Shown: positions 45,200 to 54,944, numbered from the stretch's first letter. The stretch is DNA of 64,000 nucleotides from AP-15 sp963701815 (GCA_963701815.1 CAVPBN010000046.1:257644-321643); one strand, 5' to 3'. Made by a program: numbers and translations. The notes: a model not told the origin generated them from the letters alone.

Positions 45200-46372
45200 C
45201 TAGAACTTATACTCGGGGCCGTCGACGTACCTGAACCGCTCCAGCGCATCCGCGCGCAGGGTGAAACCGAGTCCGGGCCGGTCAGGCGCATGCACCATGC
45301 CGTCCGGACCGATGTCGAACGGCTCGTTGAAGAGCTCCCACATCATCGGCATCCAGCCTTGGCTCACCTCGAGAATGTGGCAGTTGGGGCTTGCCATCGC
45401 CACGTGGATGCTCGCGGCAAACAGAACGCCGCTGCCCCAGGCATGTGGGGCCAGACGCACACCGTGCGCCGAGGTCAGCGCCGCGATACGCCGGATCTCG
45501 GTCATACCGCCTGCGCGGGCGACGTCCGGCTGCGCGATATCGAGTGCGCGGCGCTCGAGCAGATCCTGGAAGTCGAACCGCGTGAACTCGCGCTCCCCCG
45601 AAGCGATCGGGATTGTCGTCGATCGGCGCACCTCTGCCTGACCGGCGTGATCGTCGGGCGAGACCGGCTCCTCGAACCAGGCGATGTCGTAGGGCTCAAG
45701 CTCCCTGGCGAGCCTGATGGCGGTCGCAACTTCGAGCGAGCCGTGCGCGTCGATCATCAGTTCGACGTTGGGGCCAAGACCGCGGCGGGCCGCCCTCACC
45801 CGCCGCACGCAGTTGGAGATCGAGAAGCCGTCACGACCCACCACCCGCATCTTGGCCGCGGTGAAGCCCTTCGCAGCGTATCCGGCGAGTTCCGCTTCGG
45901 CCTCGTCGCCCGGCGCCCACCCGCCGCTCGCATAGCCCCGCACCGAGCTGCGCGCAGCACCCAGCGCCTGGTAGAGCGGAATGCCGAGCGCTTGCGCCTT
46001 CACGTCCCATACCGCGATGTCGATGCCGGAGATCGCCTCCATGATCACGCCCCGGCGCCGACTCTCGTCGGCCTGTGCCACGCCGCGCTCGAGCGCCGGC
46101 TTGCTGCGCGAGCCGTTGTACATCTTTTCGTAGATGCGCTCGGAGAACATCGGGTCCTCATCGACGCATTCCGCCGCGAGCTCGTGCTCGACGATGGCTG
46201 CGACGATCGGCGGCGTGCCGAGAGCGGCACCGATGCCGGTGAGCCCGGCGTCCGTTTCGACGCGGATCAGCGTCGCATCGCTCTTGACCTTGGTGCCGAG
46301 GTCGGTGCGATGACGCTTTTCCTGCGGAACGGGGGCCGACATCGGAACTGCGGACACTTTGACGATTTTCAT
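45200..46372 (-). CDS. Enolase-superfamily protein (mandelate racemase / muconate lactonizing enzyme type)
   Basis: 390 residues. The capping domain ends with AISGIDIAVWDVKAQALGIPLYQALG. Barrel residues are Lys in AAKMRVVG, metal ligands Asp in MIDAHGS, Glu in WFEEPVSPDD and Glu in SGERE, and the general base His in APHAWGSG. Such enzymes abstract an alpha proton from a carboxylate, giving racemisation, dehydration or cycloisomerisation. The metal-site pattern DAH/EEP/GERE resembles mandelate racemase and acid-sugar dehydratases. It ends 5-8 bp before the amidase start. Confidence 0.88.
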   Translation of the reverse strand: MKIVKVSAVPMSAPVPQEKRHRTDLGTKVKSDATLIRVETDAGLTGIGAALGTPPIVAAIVEHELAAECVDEDPMFSERIYEKMYNGSRSKPALERGVAQADESRRRGVIMEAISGIDIAVWDVKAQALGIPLYQALGAARSSVRGYASGGWAPGDEAEAELAGYAAKGFTAAKMRVVGRDGFSISNCVRRVRAARRGLGPNVELMIDAHGSLEVATAIRLARELEPYDIAWFEEPVSPDDHAGQAEVRRSTTIPIASGEREFTRFDFQDLLERRALDIAQPDVARAGGMTEIRRIAALTSAHGVRLAPHAWGSGVLFAASIHVAMASPNCHILEVSQGWMPMMWELFNEPFDIGPDGMVHAPDRPGLGFTLRADALERFRYVDGPEYKF

Positions 46373-46393
46373 GGGTCGCTCCTGCCCGGTCGC

Positions 46394-47446
46394 TCAGCCG
46401 CGGCGCTGCCGGTCGACTTGCATAGTGGCGAGAAACGGCACCAGCGGATGGGCGCCCATCGCGACGATGGCGCGGGTATCGAGCGCCGTCAACGCCTTGC
46501 GCTGCTCGGCCGTCAAGCGGAAGCGATCGGCGTAGCCGGCGGCATCGGCAAGAAAGGCGGCGCGGCTTGCTTCGTCATGGGCGAGGCCGTGCAGGGCGAC
46601 AGTCAATTCGACGAGTTCGGGTTTGATCGACGGGTAGTGCGGTTCGGGCCGCGCTTCCGAGGGCCCGAACCAGCCGAGCGATGCATAATTGTGGTGCCAG
46701 CTCGGCTCCAGCGAGACGATGTCGGGCTTGCGCTCACCGAGCGCGCCCGCGGCGCAAGCCCAGCAGCGGAGCTCTACATTGCCGGCGGCGTCGAGTTCGG
46801 CGGCGTCGTAACCGACCAACGATTTGAGATTGCCGGCGGCGATCCTTGCGATCGCCTCGCTGTCCCAGGCGAGGTCGGGCGCGGCATAGCGTTCCGTCCC
46901 GGGGTAATGAGACATGCCGCCGCTTGCCAGCACCACTGTAGTCATCCCCATCGCGCCGACGATGCGCGCCAGGGCCTGACCAAAGGCGTAGCAGCGCTCC
47001 ATCGACGGTTGCGGCGGCAGATAGGCGTTGACATAGATCGGCAGGACCGGATCGGCGACATCGAGATGGGTCAGCGGGATGCCGAGCGCGTAATCGATCT
47101 TGGCGACGCTGGTGAAGGCCGGGTCGAAACCCTGTGCGTACATCTGGCGCACGATCTCGAACCCGGTCTCGCCCGGCACGCGCCAATGAAATTTGCGACC
47201 GGCGAACTCGCCCTTGGCCTCGTCGCCGACATGGATCGTAAAGGGCGGTGCGGCGGTGTGGAAGAACTGCTCCACATGGTCGTTGGCGAAGATGATCCAC
47301 AGATCGGGGCGCAGCGCCCGCAATCGGGCGCCGATCTCTGCCGCCGCCGCCTTGACGCGCTCGACCGTATTGCGGTCCTCGGTTTCCGGCATCGTGAAGA
47401 ATTGCGGGGCATGCGGCAGCATCGCTCCGCCGATCACGCTCGACAT
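46394..47446 (-). CDS. Class III extradiol dioxygenase with fused LigB-like and LigA-like domains
   Basis: 350 residues from ATG 47446; a few residues of extension to 47485 are possible. The N-terminal domain has GGAMLPHAPQFF, DLWIIFANDHVEQFF, PLTHLDVADPVLPIYVNAYLPP and VVLASGGMSHYPGTERY. These are the LigB fold of type III extradiol enzymes, with the His of PHAP and DHVEQ as iron ligands. The C-terminal 80 residues, RLTAEQRKALTALDTRAIVAMGAHPLVPFL, resemble the small LigA alpha subunit. Fused LigB-LigA forms cleave gallate-like or protocatechuate-like catechols. It lies in the Mo-hydroxylase cluster, 21 bp before the enolase gene. Confidence 0.8.
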   Translation of the reverse strand: MSSVIGGAMLPHAPQFFTMPETEDRNTVERVKAAAAEIGARLRALRPDLWIIFANDHVEQFFHTAAPPFTIHVGDEAKGEFAGRKFHWRVPGETGFEIVRQMYAQGFDPAFTSVAKIDYALGIPLTHLDVADPVLPIYVNAYLPPQPSMERCYAFGQALARIVGAMGMTTVVLASGGMSHYPGTERYAAPDLAWDSEAIARIAAGNLKSLVGYDAAELDAAGNVELRCWACAAGALGERKPDIVSLEPSWHHNYASLGWFGPSEARPEPHYPSIKPELVELTVALHGLAHDEASRAAFLADAAGYADRFRLTAEQRKALTALDTRAIVAMGAHPLVPFLATMQVDRQRRG

Positions 47447-47558
47447 CATCGCCCTATCTCCCAATCGACCGACTTTCCGCGCCATGACGCTTCATGCTCG
47501 GGGTCGCCGATGGGTCGCATCGGCCTCGGTGCGGCTCCGGGCCGGGGCGACCGATCGG

Positions 47559-48206
47559 TCAGGGTCCGACCCAGTCGAACGGAATGTGCTTGGCCGAATT
47601 CAGCGTGTACTCGAACTTGAAGCCGTGCGCGTCGACCGACAGGATTGTCGACTTGCCCCAGGTGACGAGCTGCGGCCCGGGGCCGGTTTCGCTCCCTGGA
47701 GCGTTCATCAGCTGCGGATACTTCCCGGGCGGGCTGGTCGGCCCGACGATCGCCCTGGCCCAGGCCTTGACCCGGCCGACGATCTCGACGCCCCAATGGC
47801 CGAGATCGGGGGCGATCTCATAGGTGACTTTGGCCCGCTCGATGCCGCGGCTCTGCCGGCCGCCCGCGAAGCATTCGTTGACCCAGCCGGGAAAGCCGCC
47901 GGCGCGGCCGCCGATGATTGCCGGCAACGCCTCCATTTGCCGGTCGTCGGCATGATCATCGATATAGAGGCCGGCGACCCCGGTCGCCTGTCTCGCCCAC
48001 AGATCGCCCTCCCAGCGGCCGACCCGCACAAAGCTGAGATTGTCGAGATTGACATCGCCGTAATGGCCTTCGCGGACGTGCCAGAACAGCACGGACTCGC
48101 AGAAGCCGTGATCAGGCGCTTGGGCAAAGGTGCAGGGGCAGGGAATCGCGCAACTGCAGTTGTCGAACCAGTCGCCGACGATATGCCAGCTCGGAATGTC
48201 GTCCAT
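47559..48206 (-). CDS. DUF1326 domain-containing protein
   Basis: 215 residues from ATG 48206. NCSCAIPCPCTFAQAPDHGFCESVLFWHVREGHYGDVNLDNL and the later TGPGPQLVTWGKSTILSVDAHGFKFEYTLNSAKHIPFDW are typical DUF1326. The clustered Cys in CSCAIPCPC suggests metal binding, which is inference. DUF1326 proteins have no established activity. It sits between the dioxygenase and a quinone oxidoreductase gene. A frame extension to 48272 lacks support. Confidence 0.8.
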   Translation of the reverse strand: MDDIPSWHIVGDWFDNCSCAIPCPCTFAQAPDHGFCESVLFWHVREGHYGDVNLDNLSFVRVGRWEGDLWARQATGVAGLYIDDHADDRQMEALPAIIGGRAGGFPGWVNECFAGGRQSRGIERAKVTYEIAPDLGHWGVEIVGRVKAWARAIVGPTSPPGKYPQLMNAPGSETGPGPQLVTWGKSTILSVDAHGFKFEYTLNSAKHIPFDWVGP

Positions 48207-48361
48207 CGGGGCTCTCCGATCGGATGCGATGCCGCAGATTATAGTGCGCGCGCCTGGCGGGACGAGCACCATGAGTTCGGGAAGACGTCAGAAAGGCGCT
48301 CTCGCGATCGATGCGTCAGACGGAGTTCAACGCGCGGATACGTCGAGAGCGGCTCCCAGGT

Positions 48362-49357
48362 TCAGGCGCCGCGCAAGCGCAGCACGGCGCGCCCGTCGAT
48401 GCGGCGATCGCGCACCGCCGCCAATGCTTCGCCCGCCTGATCCAACGGGAACAAGGTCGCCGGCGCCGGTTTGACGATGCCGCGCCGATAGAGATCAAAC
48501 AGCTCCGCGTAGCAGGACGCCAGTTCGGCCGGGCGGCGATAACGGTAATCGGTGATCTGCAACCCGCTGATTTCGATGTTCTTCAGCAGCAGGTAGTTGA
48601 CCTTGAGCGTCGGGATGCCGCCGGCGGCAAAACCGATGACCACCAGTCGGCCGCACCATGCGAGCGCTCGGATTGCCGCCCCGAACACCTCGCCGCCGAC
48701 CGGGTCGATGATGATGTCGGCGCCCTGCCCGTTGGTCTCGGCGTAGACCTGCTCGCGCAGGCTGTCGCGCAGATTCGGCCGCGAGAGGTCGATGATGGCG
48801 TCCGCGCCGGAGGCCCGCGCCGCCGCCTCCCGTTCCGGCCGGGAAATGCCGGCGAGCACGCGCGCGCCCATCGCCCGGGCAAGCTGTACCGCTGCGTGGC
48901 CGATCCCGCCCGAGGCGCCGAGCACGAGCACGGTCTCGCCGGGCATCAGCCGTGCCCGACTGCGCAACGCCACCCATGACGTGTCGTAGACAACGGCGAG
49001 CGAGGCCGCCTCGGCAAACGGCATGCCGTCCGGCAGCCGGCGGCATTGTCCGGCGGCGACGGCGACAGCCTCGGCATAGCCGCCGGTTTCGGCCATCGTC
49101 AGGACCCGATCACCGATGCGAAAATCCGTTACCCCCGGTCCCAGCGCCGCTACGATCCCGGCCGGCCCCTTGCCGGGGATGAACGGCCGCGGCGGCAGGA
49201 ATTGGTAGGCGCCGCCGACGACCAGCATGTCGACGTAGTTGACCGGCGCGGCGCAGGTCTCGACCAGTATTTCGCCGGGACCGGGAGCCGGCGCCGGCGC
49301 CTCGCGCGCCCGCAGGCTTTCAGGCGGCCCCCACTCGTCGACGACGATCGCGCGCAC
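48362..49357 (-). CDS. NADPH:quinone oxidoreductase-like MDR protein
   Basis: 331 residues. GroES-like N-terminus (PGEILVETCAAPVNYVDMLV, PFIPGKGPAGIV) without zinc-binding cysteine sets, and nucleotide motif VLVLGASGGIGHAAVQLARAMGARV. GADIIIDPVGGEVFGAAIRAL is typical of the QOR group. Reduces quinones or conjugated double bonds; here probably a saturated or enoyl intermediate of the catabolic island. Its stop is 155 bp after the DUF1326 gene start on the minus strand. Confidence 0.86.
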   Translation of the reverse strand: MRAIVVDEWGPPESLRAREAPAPAPGPGEILVETCAAPVNYVDMLVVGGAYQFLPPRPFIPGKGPAGIVAALGPGVTDFRIGDRVLTMAETGGYAEAVAVAAGQCRRLPDGMPFAEAASLAVVYDTSWVALRSRARLMPGETVLVLGASGGIGHAAVQLARAMGARVLAGISRPEREAAARASGADAIIDLSRPNLRDSLREQVYAETNGQGADIIIDPVGGEVFGAAIRALAWCGRLVVIGFAAGGIPTLKVNYLLLKNIEISGLQITDYRYRRPAELASCYAELFDLYRRGIVKPAPATLFPLDQAGEALAAVRDRRIDGRAVLRLRGA

Positions 49358-49361
49358 CTGC

Positions 49362-51011
49362 CTAGCCTTGGGCCGATACCGGTTGTCCGAAACGGACGGG
49401 CAGCGGAATCGCCCGGCGCTCTTCCACCCAGCGCATCAGCTCGCGCTTGACGATCTTGCCGCTGGCGGTCAGCGGCATTTCGGCCAGGCAGAGAACGAAC
49501 TCGGGCAGGTCGGATGTCGGCACGCCGCCGGCCGCCAGATATTCGAGAAGCGCGAGCGGATCGAGCGTCGAGCCGCCGCTGGGCACGACGGCGAGACACA
49601 CCCGCTCGCCGAGTCGCGGATCGGCGACCGGAAACGCCGCCGCCTGTTCGACCGACCGATACTCCAGCGCGACCGCCTCGATCGGAGCAGGGTAGATGTT
49701 GCGGCCCCCGCGAATGATGACGTCCTTCTTGCGCCCGGTGATGCGCAGATATCCGGCCTCGTCGATCTGCCCGAGGTCCCCGGTCATAAACCAGCCTGAC
49801 GCATTGAATGCCGCCTCGGTCGCGGCCTGGTCGTCGAAATAGCCGAGCATCAGGCTGGCGCCACGGCCGCCGATCTCACCGATCTCGCCCGGCACAGCCT
49901 CGATGTCGGGGTCGTCCCGGCGCCAGATGCGCACCTCGTAGCCGTCGCAGGCGCGCCCGCTGGTCCCGACGATGCGCTCCGGCGGGTCGTCGGGGCGGGT
50001 ATATTGGTGCGAGCAGGTCTCGGTCATGCCGTAGCCGCTCTGGGGGGTCACTCCGCGGCGCATCAGTTCGGCGACGAGGTGCGCCGGCGCCGCTGCGCCG
50101 GAGACGCGAAACCCGCGCACCGGTTCCAACCGCTGCAGCCCTCGCGCGCGCATCTCCGCAAGCAGGTCGATCGCGTGAGTGGGCACGCCGAACAGAAAGA
50201 CCGCGCCGGTTTCCCGCAGCCTATCGACCAGGCCGTCACCGCGCGGATGGTCATGGACGACGAGTTCGCCGCCGCCGGCCAGCGCCGTAACCAGGGCGCC
50301 GAGACCCAGATTGTGCGACAGCGGGCTCAGCGTATAAAGCACCGCCCCTTCCAGCCTCCAGTCTCGCGCCATCGCTCGCGCCGATGCGAGCAGGGTATTG
50401 TCGCTGTGCAGGACGCCCTTCGGCTTTCCCGTGGTGCCGGAGGTGAACGGCATGTACATGATCTGGTTCGGGTCCCGGCTCGCCGGCGGCGGCATGCCCT
50501 CAACCGTCAGATCGGCGAACGGCGGGGTCTCCGCCTGTCCGACGCGACAGATCGAGCGCAGGAAATCGCGACCGGCGAGAATATCGAAGATGTCGTGCCG
50601 GTCGGCCCCGTAATGCGGCTCGGCGATGAGGGCAGCCGCCTGCACGCGGTCCACGAGTTCCGCCACCTGAAGGGCGGTGTGGCTGCGGTGCAGCGAGGGG
50701 CAGCAGACATAGCCGTTACGCGAGCAGGCGAGCAGGGCGACCGCGGTTTCGACCCGGCTCGGCAGCCAGACGGCAACACGCTGTCCCGCGCGCAGGCCTT
50801 GCGCCGCGAGATGGCCCGCCAGCCGGTCGGCGGCTTCAATCAGCGCTGCGTATGTCAGCCGGCGGCGCCGATCGCGCAGCGCGAAGCGATCGGGCGTTGC
50901 GGCCGCATGACGAGCGGTGATTGCGTACAGCGTCTCGTGGCCCCAATAGCCGGCGGCGGTATAGGCAGCCAGCGTCGGCGCCTTGAGCAATGTCAGTAGC
51001 GGGCCGGTCAT
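49362..51011 (-). CDS. AMP-dependent acyl-CoA/aryl-CoA ligase
   Basis: 549 residues. A3 motif MPFTSGTTGKPKGVLHSDN, A5 SGYGMTETCSHQYT, A7 WFMTGDLGQID, hinge RKKDVIIRGGRNIYPAPIEAV and A10 LTASGKIVKRELMRW with the catalytic Lys. It activates a carboxylate, probably an aromatic or heteroaromatic acid of the pathway, to its CoA thioester. It is 8 bp from the CoxL stop and 4 bp ahead of the QOR start, so it belongs to the same operon. Confidence 0.88.
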   Translation of the reverse strand: MTGPLLTLLKAPTLAAYTAAGYWGHETLYAITARHAAATPDRFALRDRRRRLTYAALIEAADRLAGHLAAQGLRAGQRVAVWLPSRVETAVALLACSRNGYVCCPSLHRSHTALQVAELVDRVQAAALIAEPHYGADRHDIFDILAGRDFLRSICRVGQAETPPFADLTVEGMPPPASRDPNQIMYMPFTSGTTGKPKGVLHSDNTLLASARAMARDWRLEGAVLYTLSPLSHNLGLGALVTALAGGGELVVHDHPRGDGLVDRLRETGAVFLFGVPTHAIDLLAEMRARGLQRLEPVRGFRVSGAAAPAHLVAELMRRGVTPQSGYGMTETCSHQYTRPDDPPERIVGTSGRACDGYEVRIWRRDDPDIEAVPGEIGEIGGRGASLMLGYFDDQAATEAAFNASGWFMTGDLGQIDEAGYLRITGRKKDVIIRGGRNIYPAPIEAVALEYRSVEQAAAFPVADPRLGERVCLAVVPSGGSTLDPLALLEYLAAGGVPTSDLPEFVLCLAEMPLTASGKIVKRELMRWVEERRAIPLPVRFGQPVSAQG

Positions 51012-51019
51012 GCCGCAGT

Positions 51020-53347
51020 CTATTTGCGCCGTGCCGCGCGCAGCAGGGCCTTCACCTGTTTCGGTGTCGCCGGAAGCCGGGTCACCCCGCCCGGGACGCC
51101 GATCGCGTCGTCGATCGCCGACGCGATTACCGCCCCGACCGGCGTAATGCCGCCTTCGCCGGCGCTCTTGATACCGAGCGGGTTCAGCGGGCTCGGCGCG
51201 TCCTCTGTCAGCAACACCTCGATCGGCGGGATCTCCCGCAGCGTCGGCATCAGGTAGTCGGCAAAGGTAACGCTGAGCGGCTCTCCTCGCTCGTCGTAGC
51301 GGAACTCTTCGTACAGCGCACCGCCCAATCCTTGCGCCACCCCGCCGACCAGTTGTCCTTCGACCAGCATTGGGTTGATCGCCCGCCCGATATCGTAGGC
51401 GACGAGATAGCGCTCGACCGACACCCCTCCGGTATCTTCATCGACCCGCACCACGGCGATCTGGACGCCGTAGGGATAGGTCATGTGCGAGGTCCGGAAC
51501 CAGCCTTCGGCGCTGAGCCCCGGCTCGCGCTCGCCCAGCGTCGGCGAATCCGGCGCCAGATGCCGGGCGATTTCACCCAGCGAAATAGAAGGTCCGCCGC
51601 GCCGGTCGCGATGAACGACGACGCCGTCCACGATGTCGAGTTGGTTCGGCGCGGCCTGCAACAGTTCGGCGGCCATATCCAAAGCCTTGGCGCGCAGTTT
51701 CAGCGTCGCGGCATGGGTCGCGCCGCCGGTCATCACCGAGGCGCGCGAGGCATGCGCTCCGATGCCGTAGGCGATGCGGTCGGTCTGCCCATACACGACC
51801 CGCACGCGGCGGTAATCGACCCCCAGCGCATCGGCGCAGATCTGCGCCATCGCCGTGGCGAAGCCCTGCCCAACATTGGAGCCGCCGGTGACCAGCTCGA
51901 CCGCGCCGGTGGGATCGACGCCGACGCGCGCGCCGTCGGCGGGGCCGAGCCCGCCCTTGTCGACAAACATGCCGATCCCGGCGCCGACCAGCTCTCCAGC
52001 CCCTCGACGCTGTTTAAGCTCGGCCTGCAACACGGTCCACCCGATGCGCGCCAATGTCTTGTCCAGCAAAAGCGCATAATCGCCCGAATCATAGACAAGA
52101 TCGGTACCCAAGGCGGCAAGCGGCCGGGCGAACGGCATTTCCGCCTTCGCGATCAGGTTGCGGCGGCGCACCTCGACCCGGTCGAGGCCGAGCCGGTCGG
52201 CGACCGCATCCATCAATCGCTCGCGGACAAAGCTGCCCTCGTAGCGTCCGGGCGCGCGGTAGGTAGCCGCCGGGGTCTTGTTCGTCAGGCGGAAATGACC
52301 AACGCTGCGGTAGGCCGGAATGTGGTAAGGCCCCGGCAGCATGCTGATCGTCATTTCCAGCACACGCGCGCCGTGGGTGCGGACATAAGCGCCCTGATCG
52401 AGATGGAACTCATCCTCCAACGCCAGCACGCGCCCCTCGGCATCCACCGCGACGCGGGCATGATGGCGCTGCTGGCGCGAATGGTTCGCCGCCATCAGGT
52501 TCTCGCGCCGGTCTTCGATCCATTTGACCGGTCGCTCGAGCCGCAGCGCCGCGAGGCAGACGAGGAAATCCTCCGGGTAAAGCTCGCCGCGAATGCCGAA
52601 TCCGCCGCCGGTATTGCCCTCCCTGAGCACCACCGCGGCGGTGCTGCGGCCGAACATGCGGGCGAGGCTGTCGCGGTTGCGATGCGGCACCTTGGCCGCG
52701 CCATAGAGCTCCAGCACGTCGCGCGACGCATCGTAATGCGCCAATGCCCCGCGGGCCTCCAACGGCACCCCGCTGTGGCGGCCGATGTCGAGGTCGAGGG
52801 CAACGATGGCGTGGGCCGACGCGAACGCCGCATCGACGGCGCCGTAGCTTTCCCTCAATATCAACGCCTCGGTCGACAGCCCGGCAGCGAAATTCCCGGG
52901 CGGCGCCGCGGCATCCAGGATCGGCGCCAATTCTTCGGCCTCGATCCCGACCAGATCGGCCGCGTCTTCGGCCAGGTAAGCATCGGTCGCAAACACCGCC
53001 GCCACCGGCTCTCCAACATAGCGCAGCCGGTCTTGTGCGAGCAGCGGCTGCCGGTACGGGCGTAACGCCTCGTTCGCGGGATCGCGAAAATCGATCGGCG
53101 GCAGGTCGGCGATGTCGGCCGCGGTCCACACCGCCGCGACCCCCGGCACCGACAGCGCCGCCGAAATGTTCACCGCTTGCAGCACGGCATGCGCGTAGGG
53201 CGAGCGCACCACCCGCATATGAAGCTGATGCGGAAACGAGATGTCGCCGATGAAACGTCCGCGGCCGGTGACCAGCGGCCGGTCCTCCAGCCGCGATACC
53301 GAGCGGCCGAGAACCCCGAGTGCGGGCGCTTTTGGCATGGCGCTCAT
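51020..53347 (-). CDS. Mo-hydroxylase large (MoCo-binding) subunit, CoxL/XdhA family
   Basis: 775 residues from ATG 53347, which overlaps the small-subunit stop by 4 bp. RLEDRPLVTGRGRFIGDISF and MRVVRSPYAHA at the N-terminus, GNTGGGFGIRGELYPED, ATYRAPGRYEGSFVRERLMD, VTGGSNVGQGFATAMAQIC and SAGEGGITPVGAVIASAIDDAIG are molybdopterin-binding blocks. The GEGG glutamate is the catalytic base. The CO-dehydrogenase form I active-site loop is absent, so it is an aldehyde or N-heterocycle hydroxylase. It forms a heterotrimer with the two genes upstream. Confidence 0.9.
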   Translation of the reverse strand: MSAMPKAPALGVLGRSVSRLEDRPLVTGRGRFIGDISFPHQLHMRVVRSPYAHAVLQAVNISAALSVPGVAAVWTAADIADLPPIDFRDPANEALRPYRQPLLAQDRLRYVGEPVAAVFATDAYLAEDAADLVGIEAEELAPILDAAAPPGNFAAGLSTEALILRESYGAVDAAFASAHAIVALDLDIGRHSGVPLEARGALAHYDASRDVLELYGAAKVPHRNRDSLARMFGRSTAAVVLREGNTGGGFGIRGELYPEDFLVCLAALRLERPVKWIEDRRENLMAANHSRQQRHHARVAVDAEGRVLALEDEFHLDQGAYVRTHGARVLEMTISMLPGPYHIPAYRSVGHFRLTNKTPAATYRAPGRYEGSFVRERLMDAVADRLGLDRVEVRRRNLIAKAEMPFARPLAALGTDLVYDSGDYALLLDKTLARIGWTVLQAELKQRRGAGELVGAGIGMFVDKGGLGPADGARVGVDPTGAVELVTGGSNVGQGFATAMAQICADALGVDYRRVRVVYGQTDRIAYGIGAHASRASVMTGGATHAATLKLRAKALDMAAELLQAAPNQLDIVDGVVVHRDRRGGPSISLGEIARHLAPDSPTLGEREPGLSAEGWFRTSHMTYPYGVQIAVVRVDEDTGGVSVERYLVAYDIGRAINPMLVEGQLVGGVAQGLGGALYEEFRYDERGEPLSVTFADYLMPTLREIPPIEVLLTEDAPSPLNPLGIKSAGEGGITPVGAVIASAIDDAIGVPGGVTRLPATPKQVKALLRAARRK

Positions 53348-53829
53348 TCCGCCTCCCCGCGCAATTCGGCGAATGCCGCCCGAACCGCCGAGACGATGTT
53401 CAAGTAGCCGGTGCAGCGGCAAAGATTGGACGACAGCGCCTCCAGCAGGTCCGCGTCCGAGATATCGGGCTCGCGCTCGAAAATCCCGGTCGCGAGCATC
53501 AGGAACCCCGGGGTGCAGAAGCCGCATTGCACGCCGTGATGCGCGATGAAGGCGCGCTGAAGGGGGTGCAGCGCATCGCTCGCAGCCAGTCCCTCGATAG
53601 TGCGGATCGCGACGCCTTGCGCCTGCACCGCAAACATCAGGCAGGCACGGATCGGCTCGCCGTCCACCAGCACCGTGCAGGCGCCGCACACCCCGTGCTC
53701 GCACCCCGCATGCGTGCCGGTCAGGCCGCATTCGTCGCGGATTGCGTCGAGCAAGGTGCGGCGCGGTTCGAGCCGCAACGGGTAGTCCCGGCCGTTGATG
53801 TTTAAAGTGACGTCAGCGAGGCCGCTCAT
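53344..53829 (-). CDS. Mo-hydroxylase small [2Fe-2S] subunit, CoxS family
   Basis: 161 residues. Four plus four Cys motifs are visible: CEHGVCGACTVLVDGEPIRAC (plant-type ferredoxin cluster) and CGFCTPGFLM..NLCRCTGY (second [2Fe-2S]). ATG 53829 overlaps the CoxM stop by 4 bp (ATGA). The subunit passes electrons from the molybdenum site to FAD in the medium subunit. No signal peptide, so cytoplasmic. Confidence 0.93.
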   Translation of the reverse strand: MSGLADVTLNINGRDYPLRLEPRRTLLDAIRDECGLTGTHAGCEHGVCGACTVLVDGEPIRACLMFAVQAQGVAIRTIEGLAASDALHPLQRAFIAHHGVQCGFCTPGFLMLATGIFEREPDISDADLLEALSSNLCRCTGYLNIVSAVRAAFAELRGEAE

Positions 53830-54701
53830 GCCGGCACTCCCGGCGGCGGGCAGGCGCGGGTCAAAGCGCGATAGACCATCGCATGGGTCAGCTCGCGGCG
53901 ATATTCCGCGTCCGTCTGCGGGTCTTCGAGCGGATCGACCGCCGCAGCGGCGGCCGCGGCGGCGGCATTGAATACCGTCAAACCCGGCGGTTCTCCGCGG
54001 AGGACCGCCTCGGCCGCGCCGATGCGGCGGGGCGCGCCCTCGACGCCGCCGAGCCCGATGCGCGGCGCCGCGATGACCCCGTTCTCCAGGCGCAGCACCG
54101 CCAGCGCCATGACCAGCGCATAATCGCCTGCGCGCCGGCTGAATTCGGCGAAACCGAAGCGGGTATCGTCCGAAAGCAGCGGGAGCCGCGCTTCGCGAAG
54201 AAGTTCTTCCGGTGCGAGCGCGGTCTCCAGCGCACCCCGAAAGAAATCGCATGCGGCGAGGACCCGCTCGCCTCCGGCACCGACCGCTACCAGCTCGGCA
54301 TCGAGCGCCACGGCGACGAGGCACCATTCCGCCGCCGGATCGGCGTGCGCGAGGCTGCCGCAAAAGGTGCCGCGCATGCGGATCGGATAGTGCGCGATAT
54401 GGCGTACGACCAAGGCCAACATCGCCCCGAGGGGACCGTCGTCGACGGGACGATGGAAGGCTGCATGGCGCACCCTTGCGCCAATGCGCAGCGTATCGCC
54501 CCGCAGCTCCATTTCGTCGAGCGCGGCGATCGCGTTGATGTCGATCAGATGCGCCGGGCGCGCCAGCCGGAAGGCCATGGTCGGGACAAGGCTCTGGCCA
54601 CCCGCTAATATTCGACCGTCTTGCGGCGCCAGTTCGCCGAGCAGTCCGACGGCGTCGCCCAGCGTCGTGGGCCGGTAATAGGTGAACGGCGCGGGCTTCA
54701 C
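53826..54701 (-). CDS. Mo-hydroxylase medium FAD-binding subunit, CoxM family
   Basis: 291 residues. The N-terminus KPAPFTYYRPTTLGDAVGLLGE is followed by RILAGGQSLVPTMAFRLARP, the first FAD motif. The second appears as RGTFCGSLAHADPAAEW, a variant of the common TxGG / SxxxxDPAAD motif. The C-terminal SRRAGDYALVMALAVLRLE is also conserved. First gene of a coupled M-S-L set; 243 bp lie between its start and the divergent aminotransferase start at 54945, with no recognisable gene. Confidence 0.9.
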   Translation of the reverse strand: MKPAPFTYYRPTTLGDAVGLLGELAPQDGRILAGGQSLVPTMAFRLARPAHLIDINAIAALDEMELRGDTLRIGARVRHAAFHRPVDDGPLGAMLALVVRHIAHYPIRMRGTFCGSLAHADPAAEWCLVAVALDAELVAVGAGGERVLAACDFFRGALETALAPEELLREARLPLLSDDTRFGFAEFSRRAGDYALVMALAVLRLENGVIAAPRIGLGGVEGAPRRIGAAEAVLRGEPPGLTVFNAAAAAAAAAVDPLEDPQTDAEYRRELTHAMVYRALTRACPPPGVPA

Positions 54702-54944
54702 CGGTCTTCCTCAGCCAACTGGCGTAAGTTGATAACGCGTCGGCGGCACGCTGCCGCACGCCAAACTGTATACCAGAAACCGGCCCCATGGGTGCAGCAG
54801 GCGATCACGCAGGGCGGCTGATCTCAAAAATCGCGATGCCGATCGGAGCGGCGACCACCGACGGCATTGTCGTGCTGGCAACGAGCGGCGACAAGCGGCA
54901 CTCTATCCACCCTACCACCGCCCGGTCACCCCAGGAGGCCTGTC

